Shown here: in pieces, positions 15,441 through 23,602 of the stretch | Layout: every line of letters begins with the position of its first letter | Numbering within the stretch: position 1 is the first letter of the stretch | DNA from: JBBAEA01 sp041656175 | Lineage (GTDB): Bacteria > Myxococcota_A > Bradymonadia > UBA4248 | Reading direction: 5' to 3' | Assembly: GCA_041656175.1 (NCBI GenBank) | Contig: JBBAEA010000015.1 | Coordinates: forward strand, 1 to 35,166 | DNA length: 35,166 bases | The notes under the pieces: model-generated | Told to the model about the DNA's origin: nothing | The model's input: the letters and a program-made list of their open reading frames with translations, nothing else | The model's database searches: none | Translations under genes and position numbers: made by a program

Positions 15441-15737
15441 ATGGAAAAGTACTCAGCTGAATTTAAACTCAAAGTGCTCTCAACTATGTAAGAGAACGAA
15501 CTATCATATCTGGAGGTTTCGCGTCAGTTTGGGATTACTGGCAAGCATACCGTTTCAGACTGGCATAAGATATATATGGAAAGAGGGAGTTATGGCTTTT
15601 TGGCGGTAGCAAAAAGTGACAAAATAGTATATCAAGAGACAAGCCTACGAAATCCGCCAAGTTGGGCACGAAGCAAGAATGCGAAAGAATTAGACATAGA
15701 ACCACCTAGCCAAGAGCAACGAATCTTGCAGTCATAG
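15441..15737 (+). pseudogene. IS3-family OrfA transposase remnant with in-frame stop
   Basis: The N-terminus MEKYSAEFKLKVLSTM is typical of IS3 OrfA (the helix-turn-helix subunit of the transposase). A TAA stop at 15489-15491 interrupts it where Gln (CAA) is expected. The frame then continues with ENELSYLEVSRQFGITG and SDWHKIYMERGSYGF, the conserved recognition helix region. Similarity fades after about residue 65, and no OrfB with a DDE domain follows. A GGAG site precedes the ATG. The gene is dead, one of several transposase fragments in this decaying interval. Confidence 0.7.
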
Positions 15738-15816
15738 TGTCGTTGTTGTGGATGCGTACAGAAAAAACTTATCAAACTCCAAAGAATTATACCAGAAACG
15801 CTTTTAGCTCTCCAGT

Positions 15817-16017
15817 GTGAAGCTAGATGCAGAGCAAACTCACAAATTGATTCGTGCACACTGGAAGATTGAAAGTGGGCTTCACTATGTGCTTGATAAT
15901 GCATACCATGAAGACACCAGTCGGCTAAGAGAAAAAATCTTGGCCACAAAGATGAATATACTGCGACAGTTTACTTTGAATATCCAAAATTGTACAATGG
16001 TGATAGGCACTCTTTAG
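15817..16017 (+). pseudogene. ISAs1-family transposase C-terminal remnant
   Basis: The last 66 residues match the end of ISAs1-type (IS4 superfamily) transposases: LDAEQTHKLIRAHWKIESGLHY, then VLDNAYHEDTSRLR and MNILRQFTLNI, corresponding to the family's IRxHWxIENxLHWxLDVxFxED region. The frame upstream is closed by a TAG and shows no DDE core, so only the tail survives. It lies just after the IS3 remnant. The following 246 bases, to 16263, hold no gene I can support. Confidence 0.65.
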
Positions 16018-16263
16018 TGAAGAGTAGGTTCCAGGCAATCCTTAGGCCAGACTACCGAATGGCACTGCTTTCCAACGCTTTAACTAGGAAATATGCCCCT
16101 TAGAGAACTTTGCGCTTGCCCTGGGGTGATCATGGCGATCCATTGAATACACCAATGCGTGTGCGGGGCGCAACTCGTGTGCACGTAGGATCTCATAAAA
16201 ATCAGATGCTAAATGCTTTTGCTCCTTGGGGATTTTCACACAACTCGCGAACAGGAGAGAATT

Positions 16264-16446
16264 ATGTTGAGTGCTTTTTCGCGGCTATTAATTCCAATGC
16301 ATATAACGCTAGTTATTGCCCTTATACTTTGCTCTTGTCATAAGCCAAAACAGGTGCAGCACGAGGACCCAATCGAGGTGCAAGATGAGGCGCTTGCCAG
16401 TGATCTTTGCGCAGTGTCTGGCGGGCGAGCTTTGTGTGGATGGTAA
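16264..16446 (+). pseudogene. Lipoprotein leader of the Cys-rich repeat gene, out of frame with its body
   Basis: ATG 16264 has a very good ribosome site (AGGAGA, five bases upstream) and encodes MLSAFSRLLIPMHITLVIA followed by LILCSC, a lipoprotein signal peptide. The frame runs through an acidic linker to DLCAVSGGRALCGW and stops at 16446. The next frame picks up the Cys-rich repeats at CLAGELCVDGKC. Dropping one base near 16414 (GCAGTGT to GCATGT) would join them as DLCACLAGELCVDGKC. So this is the true 5' end of the next feature, separated by a one-base frameshift or a sequencing error. Confidence 0.65.
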
Positions 16447-17950
16447 GTGCCTTTGCGGTGGGCTGGAGCTAGATCGCAGTGGTAAGGGCACATTGATGTG
16501 TACGCCAGAGGGCTTGAATTTGTGCGGCGACGAGATTTGTGTTGCCGGTGAGCGCTGTGATTGGATGCCAACGACAGAGGGCAGGCAAAGCTTTGCATAC
16601 ATCAAGGAGCCTATGCCGTGGGCACCGATAAATCGGATGCGCTTGACTTGTTTTTGTGGCAAAAACACTGGGTGTGGGCCTGGTGGAAGCTGTGTTGAGG
16701 GGCGCTGCACTTGTGGTGGCGTGACTTGTCAAGACGAGGAGGTATGTATTGGGGGGCGATGTCGCGATTCAGATTATTGGAACATTAGGCGAGTTTTCAA
16801 GGAGGATGAGGATGATAGAAGGGCAGAGTTGCTAGCCAAGGGGACTCGCTCCCTGTACAATAATAGAGGTCTGTGTAAAGAAGAACAATGTCCCTGTGCG
16901 GAGACGAGCTGTACTTATGGGGAGCAGTGTCTAGAGGGTCAGTGTGTCTGCGGTCACTCGCTGTGTTTGGGTGAGACGCAGTGTAGACCGGTCTTAGTGC
17001 CTTGCACCTGCGGGGGCGACATTGTGGGTTGGGCCTGTAAATGTGGAGACGTTTTTTGCAACGGTGGTGGGTGCAAAAACGAGCACTGTGTATGCGGCAC
17101 GCAGGAGTGTCGGCCCGGTGAGACCTGTGTTGAGGGGGCGTGTGCCTGCGGTCCTTTGGGTGAGCGGTGCGTGGAGGGGGAGATTTGCGAGCATGGGGAG
17201 TGCCGTTGTGGGCGCCACCGCGCTTGCGGCGAGGGGCGCTGCGTCGATGAACGCTGTATGTGTGGTGATAAACTATGCGAGAAGGGGGAGTTTTGTAAGG
17301 ATGGACAATGTGAGTGTGCTGGCGGGAACCGTTGTGGGGCTGGGGAATTGTGTTACAAGCATGAGATGGAAGACGATGGAGACTATCACTGCATTTGCGG
17401 CGCCAAATCTGTTAAACTTTCGTTCTACAAAGATTGGTATCAAGCCCATTGGGCCGCCTTTATGCCCCTAGGGTGTGGCGAAACAGGCCGCTGTGACAAC
17501 GAATCCCTATGCGTGTGTAACAACAGCGACAAAGCCTGCGTTTTGGGCTCAAGCTGTGTGAATGGAAAGTGTGACTGTGCCGGGAAACAGTGCAATGAGC
17601 ATGAGATTTGCTACGAAGGTGAGTGCGTGTGCGGCATCGACTACGACATTACGGCTCTTGTTTGCGGTGATGGCGGGCAGTGTGCGGCACCGGAGCAATG
17701 CCGATGTGGCAGGAAACTTTGCCGCCCCTTTGAAACATGTGTTGGCGGTCGTTGCGATTGTGGTGGGGTTCAATGCTCGCCCTTTGAAAGCTGCAATATT
17801 GAAGGCAATTGCGTCATAGGACTAAGCAACGACAACATTATTGGCTATTCTTGTCGAGAGGGTGGAAAGGCCGTAAGTGAGACCCAGTGTCAGTGTTCAG
17901 GCACCCTTTGTGAGCCTGGACAAGAATGTAGCGATGGGATGTGTAACTAA
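16316..17950 (+). CDS. Secreted Cys-rich repeat protein, body of a frameshifted lipoprotein gene
   Basis: The 544-codon open frame is made of about a dozen short repeats of the form CxCGxxxCxxGExCxxGxC, for example CGGVTCQDEEVCIGGRC, CGHSLCLG, CGDKLCEKGEFCKDGQC and CGGVQCSPFESC. Two longer inserts contain tyrosine- and tryptophan-rich sequence (near 17370-17450). Such units resemble EGF-like or Myxococcus Cys-rich surface repeats and should form disulfides outside the cytoplasm. The frame's first 35 residues (MPLYFALVISQNRCSTRTQ..) do not look like a real N-terminus; the true start is probably ATG 16264 in another frame. Repeats are imperfect at DNA level. A second broken Cys-rich gene follows 11 bases later. 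No enzymatic motif is visible. Confidence 0.75.
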   Translation: MPLYFALVISQNRCSTRTQSRCKMRRLPVIFAQCLAGELCVDGKCLCGGLELDRSGKGTLMCTPEGLNLCGDEICVAGERCDWMPTTEGRQSFAYIKEPMPWAPINRMRLTCFCGKNTGCGPGGSCVEGRCTCGGVTCQDEEVCIGGRCRDSDYWNIRRVFKEDEDDRRAELLAKGTRSLYNNRGLCKEEQCPCAETSCTYGEQCLEGQCVCGHSLCLGETQCRPVLVPCTCGGDIVGWACKCGDVFCNGGGCKNEHCVCGTQECRPGETCVEGACACGPLGERCVEGEICEHGECRCGRHRACGEGRCVDERCMCGDKLCEKGEFCKDGQCECAGGNRCGAGELCYKHEMEDDGDYHCICGAKSVKLSFYKDWYQAHWAAFMPLGCGETGRCDNESLCVCNNSDKACVLGSSCVNGKCDCAGKQCNEHEICYEGECVCGIDYDITALVCGDGGQCAAPEQCRCGRKLCRPFETCVGGRCDCGGVQCSPFESCNIEGNCVIGLSNDNIIGYSCREGGKAVSETQCQCSGTLCEPGQECSDGMCN

Positions 17951-17961
17951 AAAGGGATATC

Positions 17962-18311
17962 ATGAAAACCAGCTCAATGTTTAACGAAAGGTAGGGCTTA
18001 TGCCGTGGATTGTGCAGCCAACGGCAATGTTTGCGCGCTATACTACACCATCAACAAAAGCTATGAACTGGTCGATCCCAAGCCCATATGCTTGCCCTTC
18101 TCCAATTGCTGTGCCACCGACGTGTACGTAAAACGCCGATTGCTCCATCGATTGCATCCCAGAGGGCTACACCAGCAGCTGCTATGATAATTACCTTTAC
18201 AAGGACGAATGCCGCCCCCTAGGTGACGGCATATATGGCTTGGGACGACCTGAGTACAGCTGGTGCAATGTCTGCTCAGATGACTCTTACTCAACGGAAT
18301 GCTTGGATTGA
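17962..18311 (+). pseudogene. Cys-rich protein remnant with two frameshifts
   Basis: ATG 17962 follows AAAGGG. Its frame soon stops (AGG TAG). Moving one base forward gives AYAVDCAANGNVCALYYTIN and SNCCATDVYV, and a further shift gives CSIDCIPEGYTSSCYDNYLY and WCNVCSDDSYSTECLD before TGA at 18311. The three pieces share Cys spacing and Tyr-rich character with the inserts of the gene just upstream, so I read them as one broken gene of about 115 codons. It may be the decayed partner or the old C-terminal extension of that gene. Confidence 0.55.
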
Positions 18312-18444
18312 TGCCAAGTACCACGCTCTTTTTGTGTGGGGGAAGTCTCTAGGGCAACCGCAAAGTCGTCAAATCAATATTTTTCAAGCTTATTTTTTTG
18401 TGGGGGAAGTCCCACAATTTGCTCTATCCTTTGCGCTCGCCCTA

Positions 18445-18511
18445 GGTTCCAAGGGCGAAAGCCCTTAAACGGGGTTTGGGGCGGTAGCCCCAATTAATCA
18501 GAGTTTCCCTA
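18445..18511 (-). repeat. Family A repeat, partial copy
   Basis: GGTTCCAAGGGCGAAAGCCC..TTAAACGGGGTTTGGGGCGGTAGCCCC and AATTAATCAGAGTTTCCCTA are near-identical to 15196-15275. The outer A+T-rich half is missing. The rest of the 18312-18775 gap holds two GGGGGAAGTC motifs, family B and a G-rich run at 18690-18720. Confidence 0.65.
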
Positions 18512-18518
18512 AAAAATT

Positions 18519-18689
18519 GAGACCTTTGCACGGCTAGAAATTGTGAATTTAATTTTACAAATCCGATACAGTTTTAAACAAAATGAGACATTTTATAGAG
18601 AAATATAAGCTAAAAATGCTAATAAAATAAGGCAAGGTGAAGATAGAACGACATTTTATTCGAAAAGTGCTTAAAAGAGTGCTTTCTTT
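18519..18689 (+). repeat. Family B 171-bp A+T-rich repeat, copy 2
   Basis: Starts GAGACCTTTGCACGGCTAG and ends AAGAGTGCTTTCTTTG. It is the inverted counterpart of 9019-9189 with exactly the same length and no internal gaps visible by eye. It directly adjoins a family A end, as family B's first 16 bases also do at 15284. Confidence 0.7.
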
Positions 18690-18775
18690 GGGGAAGGGGG
18701 GGTACGGGGGGATACATCTTTTCTTTGGCACAAAGAAAAGGGTTTCCCGCCTTGCAAAGCTCTCAAATTCTAGGA

Positions 18776-20368
18776 TTAATAAAACTTCGTATCGCTCGGA
18801 TCGCGGTCCCACTCGCTGAAGTCGGCGGCTTCTTTGTTGTAGGCTAGCCCGATGAAGGCCTCAAAGCCTTTGATGGGACGCAAGTATTTGGAATAGTGCG
18901 AGCGATCACTGAGGTTTCGCAAGAGCAAATACACGCGCATGCGTCGTTCAACGATCGAGAACATCACCGCGTTAGCGTGAACTGCCGCGGTCTTTACACC
19001 GTAAGAAACACGCGTTGGGGAGAGGTAGTGGTAAAAAGCGCTGAACTCGAAAGTTTTGAACCACGATACGCTCGCAAAGAGACGCAGGTCTTGCTGGTAA
19101 AGCCCAAAGACGGGCTTAGAGCTATGCATGGTGTATCGGTAGGCATAATCAAGCTGTAGCTGGTAGGAAAAGCCATCTACTGCATGGCGAAAATCGCCGT
19201 GTAAGTGGTATTGCAAAAACTGCTGGGAAGCCAAATTTTGATATGAATAGTAGTAAATCGTTTTAGGGTAGGGGGCTATGCGATCGTGGTCTGAAACAAG
19301 CGAGAGCTGGCTCTTGATATTTAACGCCGCGTTTGGAAAATCAAAATTATCCTGATACCCCATACCGAAGCGCATACGCGTGGCTGGACGCAATTGGGGA
19401 TTCCCATCGAGGTACTCGTGCTTTCCGTAAAGTTCCTCCAAACTCGGTACGCGTCGCTCCAAAGCGCTCAAAATTTGGAACTGCCAAATATCGAGTTTAA
19501 GCGCCGCGTTTAACTCGTGGGTGCCAGCGCGGAACTCAAACTGTAAGGGCGCCTCCTTATATTGTAGGTAAAATACGGCGGCGTGATCCTTAAAATCATA
19601 CCTTTGACGCCGATCATGATAGCCGCGAACGTTGTTGTAATTGATGCCTACTTGTAGCTGATTGAGTCGATAGGAAAAATCAAAAAAAAGGTTGCGCTCA
19701 TATAGGCTTTCCCGCAACTCGCTGAAGGAGAGCATGGGGTAGGGGTTGGAGTACGCTTGCTTTGATCTTGCGTAGCCAAGCGTAAGATAAAATCGTTTGA
19801 CGTCAAAACTATAGGAAATAAGGAAGTTCTCTTCCCGCAACCTCGCGCTCTCAAAGCTAGTGGGTTGCTCAACATCACCCAGCACTTTGTGCTTTGCATT
19901 CCCAATAACGTGGCGCAGCCTTCCAAAGGGCATAACGACGTCCTTGCGATAGGATACGCGGTAGAGTTCTCTATCTATTTTATAGCTCTGTTTTCGCGAA
20001 TAAAAATCATAGCTGTGATCCATGCTGTCGAGATCGATGAGAAAAGTCGTTGATGGCGAATATAATTCGACGTTGGAGCTCTTTCCCAGCATAAAATGAT
20101 AATGCGTATCCCGTACTTGGCGCGTAACACGCTCATCGCGCAGCGGTGAGACCCTACCGCTGTAAGACGAGTTGAGTTTGAGCCCACCACCATAGCGTAT
20201 TACTTTTTCATCGTCGTGTAACGGCGAATGCGTGATGGGCTCGATTTCGGGGTAGGCTATTTTTTTATTTTTAGCGCTTATACTGTGCGAGATCTGCCCA
20301 TCTTTTTCTTGCGCCCATGCGCTGCTTGCGCAGTATAGAAAGAGGAAAAGGATGAGCCAGAATCTCAT
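18776..20368 (-). CDS. TonB-receptor-like outer-membrane barrel without a visible plug
   Basis: The signal peptide MRFWLILFLFLYCASSAWAQ is followed by 510 residues dense in alternating aromatic beta-strands. TonB-dependent receptor features are clear: RRVPSLEELYG..GNPQLRPATRMRF (the usual RxPsxxELY...GNpxLkPE) and the C-terminal LLLRNLSDRSHYSKYL..GFEAFIGLAYN. The chain then runs on to a terminal Tyr. What is missing is the N-terminal plug of about 130 residues; only VIRYGGGLKLNSSYSG resembles the plug-barrel junction, and no TonB box is obvious. The length of 530 is short for the family. The ATG overlaps the stop of the upstream lipoprotein gene by four bases (ATGA), so the two are translationally coupled. 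It may be a degraded receptor or a passive pore working with that lipoprotein. Confidence 0.82.
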   Translation of the reverse strand: MRFWLILFLFLYCASSAWAQEKDGQISHSISAKNKKIAYPEIEPITHSPLHDDEKVIRYGGGLKLNSSYSGRVSPLRDERVTRQVRDTHYHFMLGKSSNVELYSPSTTFLIDLDSMDHSYDFYSRKQSYKIDRELYRVSYRKDVVMPFGRLRHVIGNAKHKVLGDVEQPTSFESARLREENFLISYSFDVKRFYLTLGYARSKQAYSNPYPMLSFSELRESLYERNLFFDFSYRLNQLQVGINYNNVRGYHDRRQRYDFKDHAAVFYLQYKEAPLQFEFRAGTHELNAALKLDIWQFQILSALERRVPSLEELYGKHEYLDGNPQLRPATRMRFGMGYQDNFDFPNAALNIKSQLSLVSDHDRIAPYPKTIYYYSYQNLASQQFLQYHLHGDFRHAVDGFSYQLQLDYAYRYTMHSSKPVFGLYQQDLRLFASVSWFKTFEFSAFYHYLSPTRVSYGVKTAAVHANAVMFSIVERRMRVYLLLRNLSDRSHYSKYLRPIKGFEAFIGLAYNKEAADFSEWDRDPSDTKFY

Positions 20369-21393
20369 AGACCTAGTTCAGATGGCTTTACTTTGTAGAT
20401 GCTAGAATTCAAGGTGCAAAGCACATAAAAAACCGATTCATCGCTGTCGTAAAACAAATCAATGGGACCCGAATGCTCCGGAAGAGCCACCGTTTTTTTA
20501 GCGCTGATGCTAGAGTTATTGAAGTAAACGACGACAAGATTGCCGTTATGTTCATAGAGCTTGCTCATACCTTGCTCTTTGGAATGCTCGATCGCATTGA
20601 ACAGGAGGCCATCAAAGCTAAAGTAGCCATCCATGGTTCCAGTCCCGATGTAGAGCGTTTCTGCAATAAGGACGGCGTTTCCAAATGCGCCTCGCAGTCC
20701 GTCGGCTTTGTAGTGAAAAACACTTTTAGCATTCAACTTATCGTCGTAGACTTCTACACAAGAATCGGATTTGGGTTTTGTGGGCGGCTCTGAAAAATCG
20801 AGGTCTCCCCCAGATATAACGTGAAGCTCTCCGCCTTTTTTGACCACAGACTGCGGGTTGTTACATTGAGACTCGACCTCAATGACGAGATCGAGATCTC
20901 TAGTAAATTTAGCTATTGAACCATGTTTTTCGGCCGTAAAATCGCCTGAATATGTCACGTAGATGTGATCATCGATATAGGTTAAAGACGAAGGGTTTTT
21001 TCCCTTATCATGGCTCTTCATGAGTTCTCGTTTCTTATACATAAACAGCGTATGCTCGCCATTTGCGCTTACGAGCAAATTCTCCCCAAGCACCATCATC
21101 TCGAAGGGCATTGCGCCTACCCCGAGATCGATATAGACCTCCTTTGTGAGAGCATCTTTAATTTGGTTCGTCCCCGAAACGAGCACGAGTAAGCGACCGT
21201 CGTATTTGAGCAGGCTATTGGAATAGTCTCCAAAACCAGAGCTGAAAAGTACAGGCCCCGCTAATTCATCGTCTGAATCCTCGCAGCCAAAAAAGCTAAG
21301 TGCGAAAACCATCGAAAAGGCCAGAAAAAAGATCTTCTGCACGCCCAGTAATCGCAAAGCAGCTTTAAAACTTCGTTCGAATAAATTTGTCAT
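20365..21393 (-). CDS. Beta-propeller-like lipoprotein
   Basis: The signal sequence ends SFFGCEDSDDE, a lipobox with acidic +2/+3 residues that could favour surface export. The mature 300 residues show repeated blades with a 'P-x-x-hydrophobic then strand' rhythm: VGAMPFEMMVLGENLLVSANG, NPSSLTYIDDHIYVTYSG, NNPQSVVKKGGELHVISGG and AVLIAETLYIGTG, reminiscent of YncE-like propellers. I start at ATG 21393 because GAGGGATC lies seven bases upstream; the longer frame from 21429 has no such site. It is coupled by a four-base overlap to the barrel gene. In other bacteria propeller lipoproteins such as BtuG cap TonB receptors to capture ligand; a similar role here is inference only, and the ligand is unknown. 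Confidence 0.83.
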   Translation of the reverse strand: MTNLFERSFKAALRLLGVQKIFFLAFSMVFALSFFGCEDSDDELAGPVLFSSGFGDYSNSLLKYDGRLLVLVSGTNQIKDALTKEVYIDLGVGAMPFEMMVLGENLLVSANGEHTLFMYKKRELMKSHDKGKNPSSLTYIDDHIYVTYSGDFTAEKHGSIAKFTRDLDLVIEVESQCNNPQSVVKKGGELHVISGGDLDFSEPPTKPKSDSCVEVYDDKLNAKSVFHYKADGLRGAFGNAVLIAETLYIGTGTMDGYFSFDGLLFNAIEHSKEQGMSKLYEHNGNLVVVYFNNSSISAKKTVALPEHSGPIDLFYDSDESVFYVLCTLNSSIYKVKPSELGL

Positions 21394-21475
21394 TGCTAAA
21401 GATCCCTCAATACAACGAAGTAAATGCACTCATAAACCATAAAAGCTTCTAGTCCCCCATAGAACTGTCATGCAT

Positions 21476-22123
21476 CTATAGCGTTTCCATCGCGCTGACA
21501 AGGGCTCCAGCAGCAGCAAAACACTTTGCAATTGACGTAGTCGTCATATAGGCTGGAACTGTAACGATTTTGTTTTCAATATCGCTATGGGCTTCATCGG
21601 CCGCACAAACTACGTGTTTGGCGCCCATTTTCTCAATAGTGGCAGCCGTTTGGGCATCATCCCCGATGCTTACGCTAACACCGTTTTTTCCAAACACGCG
21701 AGCCGCGATAACAGGCGAAATACACATAAAACCCATGACTTTCTTGGCCGCGTGCGCCTCGATCAAAATACGCTCTAAGTCGGCATCAATCGTACAATCT
21801 GCGCCTTTTTGTGCAAAATCACAAAGATTCGTCGCCGCGCCAAAGCCACCAGGGAGCAATATAGCGTCAAAATTAGCGACTTTTAACTCCGAGAGAGCTG
21901 CAATCTTTCCTCGTGCGATTCTCGCCGATTCGACCAAAACATCCCGTCGTTCCTCGCTGCTTTTGCCCGTTACGTGGTCTACCACCAAGGCCTGCGCTTT
22001 TTTAGGCGCAAAACACTCCGCGCTATGTCCCCTCATATCGAGTTGAATCAAGGCGCTGGTCGCTTCATGAATTTCGCTTCCGTCACGTACACCACAACCA
22101 CTCAAAATTACTGCTACTCTCAT
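21476..22123 (-). CDS. elbB: Isoprenoid biosynthesis glyoxalase ElbB (DJ-1/PfpI superfamily)
   Basis: ElbB-type member of the DJ-1/PfpI family; the E. coli protein has weak glyoxalase activity and is linked to isoprenoid synthesis. The family pattern is complete: LSGCGVRDGSEIHEA at 8-22, VDHVTGKSSEERRDVLVESARIARG split across 48-73, LLPGGFGAATNLCDFA near 89-104 and the nucleophile elbow MGFMCISPVIAA with the catalytic Cys near 134. The length of 215 is normal. AAGGAG lies five bases before ATG 22123. It is a single gene, 83 bases downstream of the propeller gene's start in genome order, and divergent from ldhA on the other side. Confidence 0.93.
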   Translation of the reverse strand: MRVAVILSGCGVRDGSEIHEATSALIQLDMRGHSAECFAPKKAQALVVDHVTGKSSEERRDVLVESARIARGKIAALSELKVANFDAILLPGGFGAATNLCDFAQKGADCTIDADLERILIEAHAAKKVMGFMCISPVIAARVFGKNGVSVSIGDDAQTAATIEKMGAKHVVCAADEAHSDIENKIVTVPAYMTTTSIAKCFAAAGALVSAMETL

Positions 22124-22327
22124 TTTTACTCCTTAAATGTTGCGAGTCGCCTCTGGGCGATGCTCCCAATCATAAGGCAAAAAAGCGAAGTTTCAAGTCG
22201 ACAGGGCTGTGCAAAAATCTCCCCGCTCTCCCCCCCCCCGAAAAAAGATTGATTTTTTTGCGTTCATACGCATATAGGGGGCGCCACGAATTGGCGTGGC
22301 AAAATCGCACAAAATAGGAGCAATTCC

Positions 22328-23380
22328 ATGAAAATATGTGTTTTTGACGCAAAAACTTACGATAAACAATATTTTGACGAAGAAAACAAAAATTATCGCT
22401 ACAAAATAAAGTATCATGAGGCTAAGTTGAGCGCCGACACCGCCATGCTGGCCAAGGGTTACGACATTGTTTGCCCCTTCGTAAACGACGACATCAATGC
22501 CGAAGTTATCGAAACCCTACACCAACTCGGCGTGAAAGCCATCGCCATGCGCTGCGCTGGCTACAACAACGTCGACGTCCGCGCCGCCTTCAACAAGCTC
22601 CCCATTCTCCGCGTTCCCCGTTACTCGCCCTACGCCGTCGCCGAACACGCCATGGCCCTGCTCCTTACCCTCAATCGACGAATTCACCGCGCCTACATCC
22701 GCACGCGCGACTCCAACTTTGCACTCACGGGCTTGCTCGGCTTTGACCTTCACGGAAAAACCGCTGGCGTCATCGGCACAGGACAAATTGGCCGAGTTTT
22801 TATCGATATTTGTAAGGGTTTTGGAATGAATGTTCTGGCATATGACCCATTTCCTGCCAAAAATTCAAACTTTGAATACGTCCAAATCGACGAAATTTTC
22901 AAAGAATCCGACATCCTCTCCCTGCACTGCCCGCTCACTCCCCAAACCCACCACATCGTCAACGAAGAGCGCCTGCAAATGATGAAGCCGAGCGCCATTA
23001 TCGTGAACACTTCCCGCGGCGCCCTCATCAACTCCGCCGACCTGATCGAAGCCCTCAAAGCTAACACCATCGCCGGCGCCGCCCTCGACGTCTACGAGGA
23101 AGAGTCCGACGTCTTTTTCGAGGACTTCTCCGACAAAGTCATTCAAGACGACCGCCTCAGCCGCTTGCTCTCCTTTAACAACGTCATAATCACCTCCCAC
23201 CAAGCCTTTTTCACGCGCGAGGCCTTGCAAAAAATCGCCCAAGTCACCTTCGAGAACTTTCGCCAAGTCAAGGACGGCGAGTACCTCCAAAACGAGGTCT
23301 GCTACCGCTGTGGCACCGATTCAAACGTCTGTCATAAGCGTGATGGAAAAAATTGTTTTGATAGCAAAACCGCAGTTTAG
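22328..23380 (+). CDS. ldhA: D-lactate dehydrogenase (2-hydroxyacid dehydrogenase family)
   Basis: NADH-dependent reduction of pyruvate to D-lactate, a fermentative step in the cytoplasm. Seen: the substrate-binding MRCAGYNNVD near 74-83, YSPYAVAEHAMALLL, the Rossmann motif GVIGTGQIGRVF near 147-158, VNTSRGALIN with the catalytic Arg, the DVYEEE Glu region and the catalytic His in ITSHQAFFT. The fold and sequence are closest in style to LdhA. AGGAG precedes ATG 22328. Two oddities: the tail EVCYRCGTDSNVCHKRDGKNC carries four Cys beyond the usual NEV ending, and the middle of the gene has strongly C-rich third positions (GCC, CTC, CAC) unlike the G/T-rich plus-strand genes around it, which hints at transfer. 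Confidence 0.9.
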   Translation: MKICVFDAKTYDKQYFDEENKNYRYKIKYHEAKLSADTAMLAKGYDIVCPFVNDDINAEVIETLHQLGVKAIAMRCAGYNNVDVRAAFNKLPILRVPRYSPYAVAEHAMALLLTLNRRIHRAYIRTRDSNFALTGLLGFDLHGKTAGVIGTGQIGRVFIDICKGFGMNVLAYDPFPAKNSNFEYVQIDEIFKESDILSLHCPLTPQTHHIVNEERLQMMKPSAIIVNTSRGALINSADLIEALKANTIAGAALDVYEEESDVFFEDFSDKVIQDDRLSRLLSFNNVIITSHQAFFTREALQKIAQVTFENFRQVKDGEYLQNEVCYRCGTDSNVCHKRDGKNCFDSKTAV

Positions 23381-23407
23381 TGCTGTTTGGAATGTTTTTT
23401 AGGGGGC

Positions 23408-23549
23408 GGGGGAAGTTTCCCCCTCGCGCAAGCTTCCCGCAAAATAAGCTAAAAGCCGCATTACGCTGTGCAAAGTTTTGGCTGTTCGCCAAACCTTTGC
23501 ACAGCGTGCGGCTTTAACCTTCTTTTTTGGGTGATCTTGCGCTACCCCC
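23408..23549 (-). repeat. Family C variable-core palindromic repeat, copy 3
   Basis: In this orientation it opens GGGGGAAGTTTCCCCC..CGCGCAAGCTTCC and closes GGGTGATCTTGCGCTACCCCC, the exact complement of copy 1 ends. The core hairpin is the strongest of the family: AAAGCCGCA..CGCTGTGCAAAG..TTTGGC pairs with GCCAAA..CTTTGCACAGCG..GCGGCTTT (about 23451-23515). It lies between the convergent ldhA and doxX genes, where it could end both transcripts. Confidence 0.75.
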
Positions 23550-23602
23550 TCAAAATTGGCACAAAAACTCGCCCTGAGCAAAAACAGCAGGCCAGCGTCG
23601 AA

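Noticed and set aside
15441..15737. Possible recoding of UAA as Gln, since both the IS3 and IS1634 remnants have TAA where CAA is expected
   Set aside because: Many intact genes here (for example murB, the barrel gene at 11815 and the TonB-like gene) use TAA as their normal stop; simple mutation of dead transposases explains it.
16110..16343. Plus-strand frame of 77 codons before the Cys-rich gene
   Set aside because: No family, composition unlike neighbours, and it overlaps the well-supported start at 16264 in another frame.
22206..22327. Another family C copy in front of ldhA
   Set aside because: It has C- and G-runs and a small GCCACG/CGTGGC hairpin but neither conserved end motif, so it cannot be assigned to the family.
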